Positions 52,886 through 62,282 of a stretch of 64,000 nt of DNA are shown one piece after another (positions within the stretch are counted from its first letter, which is position 1; every line of letters begins with the position of its first letter). The stretch covers positions 179,199-243,198 of the forward strand of contig RDEW01000024.1 of the NCBI GenBank assembly GCA_011109175.1. Reading direction: 5' to 3'. Position numbers and translations under genes: made by a program. Source of the stretch: Dicyema japonicum (Eukaryota > Dicyemida > Rhombozoa > Dicyemidae). Under the pieces are notes generated by a model that ran no database searches, was not told where the DNA came from, and worked only from the letters and a program-made list of their open reading frames with translations.

Positions 52886-55800
52886 CAACAGTTTTTATTT
52901 TATTTTTTTATAAAATAATTTTTTAACAATTAAACTAATATCAGTTGAGGAAGCCTGCTGCGTGGATTGCGAACGAGTTCCGTTTGATATTCCAATCTTT
53001 TGTCTTAGCCATAACCCTTCTCGTTGATCCCTTTTTTTTCTGGCAAGCAATCGTCCGAGTTCTCGCAAGAACTCAGCCGTCATTGGACCATCGGCTCCCT
53101 ATTATTCGGTCGCAACAGGAGTAAATCGGTAGCGATGCCCGAGGCAAGAATATTTCTTGTTTTTTAGGTTCTCCGCAGTCGAAGCAGCTGCTCCAGGTGT
53201 CTGAACCGATTTGAAAATATTCGTGCTTAAGAACGTGTCTATACAAGTTGCGTCCCAGACCAAAGATCTTCCAGACGTGAAGAAGAAATGGGTCATCCCG
53301 TCAGGTCTCTTCCCATGTTGTCGATCAAGACCCACTTGTTCAAACTGTTCTGGGAAGCCTGTAGCCTTCAGAGCTCTGACGATCACATTGTTCAGAGCAG
53401 CATGACGTGGTCCCCTTTCGGCGCTTCTTCTGCAGGACAGCGGGTACAATCCTTTCACATCGACTGTTTACCCGCATCGGCATCGGTGCTTCTGGCAAAC
53501 GTCTAGTCCCAGCCTTTGTCCATTACAATCCTCAAAGAATCGTCGTCCAAAAAGGTCTCGATGTTTGGGCAAGGTGTTGCACCAAGCCATGATCCACTCC
53601 CTCTACTTGAAGCTGACACCAAACAAGCCAGACGATGTTGATTTGCTTTTTTTAAGGTCTTCCAAAATTTTGGAGCAGACGATGTTATCCCAATTACTTT
53701 GCTTTGTTCTGTCTTCAGAGATTTTGAGTCCGGACTCGTTCCATTTCCGACAAGTTCGTCAAATGACTCATTCCAGCGAAGTCCAATAGTGTTATGAAGG
53801 ACTTGCCGTGTCAAATGGCTGCAGCTTGAGAGAGGCGATAGATATGCCGGGTATGCAATTGCCAGCGCCGATGTTACCGACACCCCCAATCCAGAGGGAA
53901 GCTTACATTGTTTCCAACCAAGTTCGTCAAAGAGGACGTTAATTAGTGACTCAACAGCTTTGCTTGAGAGATTTGTCTATTGAAAGTAGAGTGTCGTATT
54001 GTTCGTAGCAGGTGAACATCGGAGTAGATATATAAGCTTGGGTAGTCCGATGTTGTTTCTCATCAGGAAAAAAGATGTGTGAGAGACGAGACATGACAAA
54101 CTTTTCGCAAGGCGTGTTAATTCTTTATTTTTGGAAAGTAAATGGTTCTTGAGTTCTTCGCTGAAAGGGTATCCGAGGAAATATAATTTATCAACTGGCA
54201 CAGTCGGGATCCCAGGAAGCAGTTCGTTAAAAGACTCCTTGATAGAGAGGAAGTCGGTGTATGGATATGAGACATTTATTAGCTCTGATTTGTTAACATT
54301 GATGGCCAAGCCCAAATGTTTTAAAGCGGGTAACGCTTTACGTAATGTATTGTATGTTTCGTTGAACGATCCTCTAATTGTGGCATCATCGAGGTACCAG
54401 AGATTTAGCTGAGCATCAATTGATCTCACAACCTCATCAATGGTCAGGTCAAATAAGAGAGGTCCTAGTGGATCTCTTTGTTGGACACCCGTTTTTGATT
54501 TAATAATTTCATTTTCAAAAACCAAAGACGTATCTTCCATAGGATAAATTGACAAGAGGGAAAAGCTTTGGAGCCCTCTTCCAACACGTTTTCATAATTT
54601 CATCTCTTCTGAGAGAATTGAAGGCATTCGTTATTTCCAACATGATTCCAATGCATTCATTTGAAATATTTTTATGTGTGAAGAAACGCCTTGCTGCATG
54701 AACCGCAGCCTCACATCCGTACTGGATACTAACACCAATTTGTTTAGGAAAGAACTCCTCTCCGAGTTGTCGGCTCACCAGGGTCGATGCTACTTTTGCT
54801 GCAAGTCTTCTAAAATAGTTCCCGACCGCAATGGGGCGGATTCCTCCGTTGGGTTTTTTGAAAGCAAGTAGCCTTGCAGAGAAGAGCAATTCTCTGGCAT
54901 ATTTTGGGATGTCGCCGTTAACCATTTTTCTGATTAGGTCCGTAATTGATTTGACAAGACACCGTCCAGCTTCCGAGGTGTAAGTGGACGTAAGGTCCTT
55001 AATATGGCCAGGACGTAACCCTTCCAAGCCTCCACCGCTGCTAGCCGCGAAGGAAGTTATTCCGTGGCGCACTTCGGATTCAGTAATGATTATCTCCTGG
55101 GTTCCTTCAGGATTCAAAAACTTTTCATAGTCAGTCGGTGCATCTGGATGCTTTAGTATTAAGGTATTTAGGACCTCGGGGTACAAGACAATACTGTGTC
55201 ATCGGAAGTGATAACCCGTAAGGTGCCCGCACGTCGCCTTCCAGAAGTTTCCGGTTTACTCTCTCCTTTAGTTTGTTGGGGGCATCTTTGATGAATGCTC
55301 CTCTGGTTTCGACCTCATTGACATTAAGTGGATGTTCAAGTATTGCGTGTATGTTATGACAGCTAAAATTCATTATGTTTCGTTTCAGTTTCCCGGATAA
55401 GTTGAGTCGGGATTTGTTTCTTTATTATTGTCCTCAGATTCCTTTGTAGGTATTCCGAGTGCGACAGGTGTAAAGCATATAAGTTTTAGCCAGGATTCCC
55501 AACTGTCAGAGAAGTGCGTGATCAATGGCATCTGAAAGACACGTTGCTGCGGCAATTCGTACTCCTTTAGGGATTTTTACTGGATCTCATGGCTTTCCTG
55601 AGGTTCGAGATCTTCAAGAGAGTATGGTCTGTATGTGGCAGTGTAAAGTTTGACTGAGTTATTTTTTCCCGCCTTGGGGCCTCCATTCCAATACAAGAGG
55701 GGCACAGCCAACTCGACAGCGTCTCGGCACAAGCTTTACTCATTTTATGCAACCCAAATGGGCGAATGATTCACATTGTGTGCAGTTAATCCCATATTTC

Positions 55801-55935
55801 CTGATGTTCGATTGTCCACATAAAAAAACATACCTGATTTGTCCGTACTGGATTTGTTCCTCGTACTTTGTCTTCTTTTCGTTCTTTATTTTCCATGAGA
55901 TTTTTGTTGATCAACCACACCACTTAATTATTTAA
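52885..55935 (-). mobile_element. near full-length RLE retrotransposon: PHD finger, reverse transcriptase, endonuclease
   Basis: The only long copy of the family whose truncated tails occur at 263, 4,441, 26,836 and 29,515. The element is read from about 55,935 leftward and ends in an A-rich 3' tail near 52,885-52,920. Its single protein is listed separately. It interrupts unit 2 of the large duplication between transportin and the BCD1 fragment. I could not identify a target duplication. Confidence 0.8.
52941..55896 (-). pseudogene. PHD-RT-RLE polyprotein with frameshifts
   Basis: Order on the minus strand. (1) A PHD-type zinc finger, 55,825-55,690: CGQSNIRKYGINCTQCESFA, H, GC, then SSWLCPSC; spacing C-2-C-11-C-2-C-4-H-2-C-15-C-2-C with the usual Trp before the last pair, after correcting a T-run. 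(2) A linker with KLKERVNRKLLEGDVR. (3) Reverse transcriptase, 55,186-53,977: GLRPGHIKDLTSTYTSE, NGGIRPIAVGNYFRRLAAKV, LEITNAFNSLRRDEI (motif A, Asp replaced by Glu), VQQRDPLGPLLFDL (motif B, usual QG is QR) and NLWYLDDATI (catalytic). (4) Zinc-knuckle region, HPLSCRR-like. (5) Endonuclease: GKRPDGMTHFFFTSGRSLVW, DATCIDTF. (6) Tail to a stop at 52,941. At least five frameshifts, so inactive as written. R2-like order is known; the PHD finger is the unusual part. Confidence 0.8.
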
Positions 55936-56800
55936 ATAAATACGTTTGTATCTCATTTCCTCGAGCCGGTAAATAACTTTCACAAACAATCCTCTCTGAG
56001 CATAATAAGGTTCATACATAAAGAAAGTCACTTTTATTTTTAATAATTTCAATAAACGTGATAATTTTATTTAAATAAAAAAATATTAAATTAATTTTTT
56101 TGTATTCGATGTACTTCATTTTACACTTTCTTAACTTAATCAAAAATATGAAGGACTATAAGTATTTATTAAAATAAAATAAATAAATAAATAAGTATTT
56201 GTTAAATTATTGCATTGTCTATATAAAACTTAATGTTCAATTCTGATATGATTATTATGCATTTTGGTAGTCACAATGTTTTTTGACAAATTTGAAACAT
56301 AATAAAACTGAAAGCCATAATAGTTTATTTTCTGAATTACATATATTTTAAACACAGAATTTCATAGAATTCTTTTGATGGCAATTATAAATATGTCGGC
56401 GATTGGAAGTCGTGTATATTTATAAATAATATGCTGCACACAATTCGATAATTAATAAACTCTAATATATAATCGGACGCTAAAATTGTGTTTTTTCCTA
56501 TAAACAAGTTCAATTAACAATCGAACACTGCTACTGAAATTTGTCTTATGATATCGTTCTCAAAAATTGTTTATTCACATTTACGAGTAATTTCAATTCC
56601 TTCATACGATTTTCAAAAAACGGAATCATTTTTTATGAGTTTATTTTTTGAAACACCTTTATTTTTAATAACTTCAATAAACGTGATAATTTTATTTAAA
56701 TAAAAAAATATTAAATTAATTTTTTTTGTATTCGATGTACTTCATTTTACACTATCTCGTGTAATTTGGTCGCAAAGCTTATTAACTTTACTTATTTCTC
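55936..56800. repeat. non-coding with a ~95-bp direct repeat
   Basis: 56,030-56,125 and 56,656-56,754 are almost identical (cgtgataattttatttaaat ... ttcgatgtacttcattttac), 626 bp apart. They could be tandem-duplication scars or ends of a small element. No coding frame between them. Confidence 0.7.
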
Positions 56801-56805
56801 AAATA

Positions 56806-56910
56806 AGGTCGCAAAGCAGAGGGAGATGGAGACGCCTAGTGAAGCAGATTTTGAAATGTGTGGCACAAACGGGACCTTAGTTAAAAAAATGTTCTTTAAT
56901 TCTGTGAACC
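56806..56910 (+). pseudogene. LINE-B C-terminal fragment
   Basis: Matches 10,650-10,750 (cagatt/cgcaaagcagagg...gtggcacaaa) and reads VAKQRGRWRRLVKQILKCVA in the polymerase C-terminal frame. The stretch 56,911-57,200 after it shows nothing. Confidence 0.6.
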
Positions 56911-57204
56911 ATGGTAGTTCTAATAGTCAAGTTGAGTATGAGACAATCATTATTTTTATTTTATAAGTTTCATTCGTATATTTAGATGTTTTTAAAGCAC
57001 GAAATAATGCGGATTTTTGTGACAATTAGTTCCAATATTTTGACCTATTAAAGTTTAAATTTAGGAAACTAATGAGTTCTGTCTACAGTGGTTTCCGTCT
57101 CGGAAAATCATTGAAATACTCATTTTAGTTAATCTCTTGAGTTAGTGTAGTGATGATATGTCATAGTGCACAAGAAATACTGAACAGTTCAATAATATTT
57201 TTTG

Positions 57205-57340
57205 ATCCATTTTTATTATTAAAAATGATAATCTCAATGATTATAAACTTTTATAATTTGTAATAAATTTTATATTTTTTATTTGAATATTTTTTTAGTT
57301 ATGCAATAATTTAACAATCAAAGTAATTCACTGACATAAT
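57205..57340 (+). pseudogene. captured 3' end of BCD1, unit 2
   Basis: tttttattattaaaaatgat and following text match 26,630-26,685 and 44,885-44,990. This copy starts slightly later in the BCD1 frame because the retrotransposon and other DNA replaced the left part. Confidence 0.7.
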
Positions 57341-57652
57341 TTAGTGCTGTTTCCCCTGACAACTGCCAAAAGTTTAGACACATTCCTTCTACTAGGAAGC
57401 AAACAATGGTTTTTTATGATCTCAAAGAAAAAGTCATAAACTTCCCCATGATTATAGAAAGATTAGTTTTTAATGGATTATCTAATCTTGATGATACCAA
57501 ATTTCTTTCGGATGACCAATAAGGTTATCATCGAAATAGAATCTTTGGACATTTTTTAATCCAAAAATAACAAAGAATTCCTTACGTCTGATATCAAATA
57601 CTTTTGATAGTGTTAAATATGTGGTTACTATGGTTTTTGGTGAGGTGGTGAC

Positions 57653-58825
57653 GTGCATCGTTTCTTCTCTGTACAACGATTAAGAAAAATGTCTGAAAAA
57701 CACTCATTATACAATCGAGAACTAAGGCTAATGACGTTCTACGTACGTGGATTATCGAAAGATTGGACAAGGAAAGTACTTTGTGACGATCTCGAGAATA
57801 ACAAAATATCTATTGGCTGCCTTCAAGAGACGAAAATCGAAAATGGACGCGATGAGAAATGGAACAACTACCGACTGATTCTCTTCCAACTGAATGTAAG
57901 CCTATGGCATGAGATTTGTTCAACACGTGGATTACCTCAAAAATTACATTGCTATTGAAGAGTCAACGACCAATATGTGTTACAAGTCAAACTAAATGAA
58001 CTATTCCCGTCCAATAGTCTATTAACTGTCATAAATGTCTATGCACAACACTGTGGACGAGTAATAAAGAACCCCGGTGAGCTAAAAATTCTATTCAGAA
58101 CTATCAAGCACATACTTAATAATGCTTCATCGTCCCTTGTCTTTGTTACGGGAGATGTGAATGCAAAGGCAGGAATGCGAATGGCCGAAGAATCCTCTAT
58201 TGGAAGACACGGGCGCGGAAGGAGAAATGCATATGGAGCCTCTCTGGTGAACTTTGCGAGGCAAATAGCCTTTTTCCTGTGCAACACGGCCTTCACGCAC
58301 TCAGCTTGCCACAAAATGACGTGGCACGGACAAAGAAAAAACTCTGTCGGAGAGACCATGAATATATAATCAAATCGACTACATTATTTCCGAAAGTCTG
58401 ATAAACACCGGATAAATGATGCACGTTCCTACCAGAGAACAACAACTGACAGCGACCACAGATCGTCATTGCAAAAATTTTGTAAAAAAGCACCTGACTG
58501 GAAAAAAATACATTGAAAACGCGAAGAAGGCGAAAAAAGGCCCAATATATACTTTCATACAGAAAAATTGTGGTTAGAGCCCACTTGTAGAGCTAAATAT
58601 CACGAATAAATCGAGACTCTTATGGAGAAAACCGCACCGGAATCATCAGTATGAACTCTGTGGGATTAAACAAAGCAGGTAATGTCGTAGGTAATCTCCA
58701 ATCTCCAAGTAGGCCAATATATGCCTTAAAGTCCGAAATCATCACGCCCTAAAATTGGATCACCAACCGAACGTGCCATATATGGCAAAGCATTGAGAAA
58801 GCTACGACTAAAAGCGGCAAACACA
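57653..58825 (+). pseudogene. LINE-B 5' region with APE endonuclease, unit 2
   Basis: Better preserved than unit 1. It reads MTFYVRGLSKDWTRKVLCDD, LQETKIENGRDEKWNNYRLI, SLLTVINVYAQHCGRVIKN, FVTGDVNAKAGMR, RRNAYGASLVNFARQIAFFL and MTWHGQRKNSVGETMNI. The endonuclease active-site residues Glu (QETK) and Asp/Asn (GDVNAK) are present. After 58,370 it continues, broken, into the overlap with 17,380-17,695 of the polymerase half. It stops abruptly at about 58,825, where the membrane-gene block starts. 57,344-57,650 is shared with 45,010-45,330 and unassigned. Confidence 0.8.
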
Positions 58826-59204
58826 GAGAATCTCTGTTCTAGAGCGTATTCACATATTGTGAAAGAAGCGAATATTCTCTACTGTTGGACTTTCGCGTTC
58901 AATTATCTTAGCTACGCTGTGGTCATCACTTGAATTTTCATTCAAAAATATACAGGATTGGACAATCGACCTCTCCATTATGCACATCGTGACCAGAGGA
59001 CGGGTCATCGTTTCACTTGTCCAAGTTTATTAACTAATTCTTTACAAAAATTAAATTACCTCTAGGATGTTCTGAGCGTCCTTTCTTAGCAACAACTTTT
59101 TGATTATGACCTAATTCTATAAAATGATGATTTTATGTAAAGCAGAGAATAAAGAATGTTAGGGAATAATTCCAGATTATTATTAGCGTTAAAACATCTA
59201 TTAG

Positions 59205-60050
59205 TTAGTCACTAACTAAAGGTATGTCCGAACTTTCTTCTCTATAAGTATATTTGGCGTATAATATAACAAAAATACCAAAAATGCTCGATATAAAAAA
59301 TCCAGCAATAACAGGCGCAAATCGCCTCGAATTATCAGAAGATACTATTTCAGGCTTATTTTCAAAATGTTTAATTACTTTGGTAGTCTTTTTGTGGTTA
59401 TTCTCAATTTTCACAGGCGTGATGATTTTGTGTTTATTCACTTTGGCAATCTTATTGTGATTACTCTTATGGTTCTCACGTGGACAGATGCATTTATTGC
59501 CTAGTATTAATTTGAACTATACCATTCCCGGTAAAATTCTGAATTTTCGAATCTCTTGAAAATTGAAATTTAAACTCGCTAATTTTGAGAAAAAAGGGCT
59601 CTTTTATAATGCTTAATTCTTTGCATGTACAATATCCACCAAGTTTGTGAGTGATGTGAACCTTTCGCATGATATGTTCGACTAAATAAAAATAAATAAC
59701 TACAAGGAAGATCACTAACTGAAATTTCAAACAGTGTAGCTCTAACGCGATTAACATGTGCTTTAATAGTTAACATATAATTATTCTTTCTCAGATGTAC
59801 AATAGTAATATTATTTCTTGAAACAATCGACCCAGGTTCGTTGAATAATACATGTTTTTGCTAAAATTATATTTTACATACTTTTTTACCATCATGATGG
59901 CCTAACGTTATTTTACCGCTGAGAATTACTTTAATATAACCGTCGTTTGTTAAAACGAACTTGGGAGAAACTAATCTAACATTCAAGGCGAGTAAATTAA
60001 TGAAGATTACTAAATAAAAAAAATATTGTGATACTTATTAATTGGCCCAT
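59205..60050 (-). CDS. MGxLI membrane-protein family, copy 5 (best preserved)
   Basis: About 259 residues after removing micro-introns 59861-59881, 59682-59703 and 59501-59522 (21, 22, 22 nt). Start ATG at 60,048-60,050 gives MGQLISITIFF, a signal-peptide-like leader (one extra T in a T-run shifts the next codons; copies 3 and 4 show the proper frame). Ectodomain: HHDGKK/QKHVLFNEPGSIVSR, LFEISVSDLP/FEHIMRKVHI, THKLGGYCTC, FQFSRDSKIQNFTGNG/NKC, ICPREN. A Lys/Asn-rich stem follows, then the helix APVIAGFFISSIFGIFVILY and the cytoplasmic tail YREESSDIPLVSD. CxC pairs and an N-glycosylation-type NFT are present. Paralogs: 12,201, 13,962, 36,992, 48,163. No known family recognised. Intron gain sites and five copies point to a real, expanding host gene family. 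Confidence 0.75.
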
Positions 60051-60109
60051 TTTTAGTTGATTTAACAAGTAATTATTTAGATTAATTTAATTTTTATTTA
60101 TAAAAAATA

Positions 60110-61670
60110 TTATTATGAGTAATTTTATTAAATATTAATTGAGGATGTCTCAGATTATTATTGAGATCGTCTAAAAAGACGCCAAAATCGTCACTACTGA
60201 GTAAACTAAACTACCTCCCAATCTTGGAATATCTTATGGAACGCCACTGCGAGTTCCGTAGGATGGTACAGTCTCCTGACTATCCCCTTGTGCCGGACAT
60301 CAAACTATACTGGACGCCTGCCGGAGATTAAAAAAAACTCCATTGTGGAGAATAATCCAGGACTGCAAAATTAACCGACATAGAAGGAATGGTATGGACA
60401 CTGGGATCACGTAATTAGACGATAACTTTTGTCCTTTTCTCGTGTTTCCGGCGTTAAAAAATTAAGGATATTAAAACTTGAAGCTCTATGCATGTAATTA
60501 AGTTTAGTGAATGAATAAAGTTTAATTTTGTTATGACTGAAAAAAATATCTAGCGAGATCAAATGTGTGAAGTACATTTGTTTGGATAGTAAGTTAAAGT
60601 TGGATTTGTTTGTTACAAATATGCAGTTTTATTCATGAGTTTGTGACCCACAAGAAAACCAAATGTAATAGTAAAATGAATGATTTTTTAATTCAGTCCC
60701 CAACTAATAGTAGCTCGCTATCAAAGGAGATGCAAGTTTACTGTCATCGATATCTACGGGTATTGGTAAACATATCAAGTAAGTTCTAAATAACATAAAA
60801 GAAATAGTAAAAAAGGTTTTGAAATGCTTAAAAAAATTAAATGCCACAACTTGTTCATCGAATTATGTCACTACAATGACTATATTGAATTGTGGATATA
60901 GTAGAACACTGTATATAGAGAAACTGATAGCTCGTCTGAAGATTGCTAGATAACCTACAAATTGAGTTCAAATTGACCTGCAAAAAGAATAGATTCAAAA
61001 AATTTGATTGGGGAGAACTGAGCTCAGTCTTTTCAAGATGTCACTGGAATTTAGGCGTATCTGGAAAGAAGGCTTGTTTTAAGAACACCTGGAATTCTAT
61101 GGACCAAATCACTAAAAAGGTCATAAGGCCACCATCATGGAGTTCTTTCATAACATGGAATACTCCCAGATGAAGATCTTAACAAGTTTTAAATGCACCA
61201 GATTAACTATCTCATGTCAAAGATTAAAAATAACATTTTCTCAGTGCTATTTAAATTGACGGAAAAGAATTAGGGAGGCGTCGTCAACTTGGCTTTGAAT
61301 GGAACATCTCTCCCAATCTAAGAATAAAATCTAATCTGAGATCCTAGCGAATACGACTATCCATACTGATATTAAAGTACGATATAAAAAACGGATAAAG
61401 GTGAATGAACTATAGCTCGTTGAAGTGGGGGTTACTCTTCTGGATTAGTCAATGCCATTTGAAGAGGAAAAAACTTAATAAATATGAATAATTGGCTTGA
61501 AACAATTAGCAAATGAAGGTCAAATTGTTTAGTATCCAATTCTTAAAAAACACAAAATTCAATGAAAGACTAAAACCTCATTCAGTTCGATGTCATCAGT
61601 AGTAACGTTCATCCAGAAGACCTGATTCTCTGTAGATGCTTTTTTCCTAGGATCATACTCCAAGTTGCGC
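60110..61670. repeat. block S of the large duplication, unit 2
   Basis: Shared with 49,080-50,545. The frame at 60,205-60,330 reads YLPILEYLMERHCEFRRMVQ and ends KLYWTPAGD; unit 1 has a stop in it. Another shared frame at 60,943-61,173 (FDWGELSSVFSRCHWNLGVS) is unrecognised. The block ends around ttcctaggatcatactccaa. Confidence 0.55.
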
Positions 61671-61679
61671 AATCGTTAT

Positions 61680-62282
61680 TGACGGTCTGCTTAATTTACG
61701 GTGAGTTAGAGCTTCTATATTTTCTAAAGAGCGTTTTCACTTTTTAGCAAAAGAAGTACACGTGGTTCACGTCTTATCTGCTTTGTACATCAGTTGAATT
61801 TTAACAAGTCATGAGATCCGTCTATCACATTAGACAACAGTGTCTGGACAGCATTCAACAGAATCTCAACTTTTTTTTAATTGGAAAGGTTCCCATAATA
61901 GTGGATATAAATAAACGTGATACTTGGTTAGGATGTGTCTAATTTCGACTGCGAAAAACTAGATTTACCTTAGATAAACGTTAATTATCTCTTAACCTTT
62001 TTCTAATATATCGGGGGTTATTAATCAGTTAATTAGTTAAATGCAATCTCCCGTTACCCATAAGCACATGAATATGTAAGGCTCGTGCCGCGCTCTTCAC
62101 AATCCGTTCAACCTGTTTTCTCCATGTAGCTTTCCTTCTCGATCCATGTATTAGTGTTCGAAGCGCGTCCTCAGACTTTAAGGTTGCAATTGTAAAAGGG
62201 GTAGAATAGACAGACTGAGAAACCTATAAGACATTATTAGAGAGCAGACAGCCCAACATGGGGGTTATTTTTTTATTTTTTT
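61680..62282 (-). other. mostly non-coding; one coding-like frame
   Basis: On the minus strand 62,210-62,040 reads IATLKSEDALRTLIHGSRRK, ATWRKQVERIVKSAARALHI and HVLMGNGRLHL without a stop. It is basic and helical in character. It could be a host exon or a LINE piece; I recognise no family. Confidence 0.35.

Larger units (their letters stand above)
42690..61670. repeat. large tandem duplication, two units
   Basis: Unit 1 is about 42,690-50,550 (7.9 kb); unit 2 about 50,565-61,670 (11.1 kb). Collinear blocks: transportin (42,690/50,565), BCD1 3' piece and LINE-B endonuclease (44,880/57,205), membrane gene (47,795/58,830), block S (49,060/60,100). Unit 2 gained about 4.3 kb (52,885-57,205) containing the PHD-RT-RLE element. 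Unit 1 gained about 1.4 kb (46,350-47,790) of minisatellite and LINE-C. A third copy of only the membrane-gene block lies at 36,848-37,895. Confidence 0.85.

Noticed and set aside
59205-59441. LAMP-family assignment for the membrane helix and tail
   Set aside because: Only the helix position and a short tail agree; the GYxx-hydrophobic sorting signal and the cysteine pattern are absent.
59205-60050. Membrane-protein family as a retro-element envelope-like gene
   Set aside because: It has spliceosomal introns, no furin-type site or fusion-peptide pattern I can see, and no linked polymerase of its own; the nearby LINE is a separate fragment.
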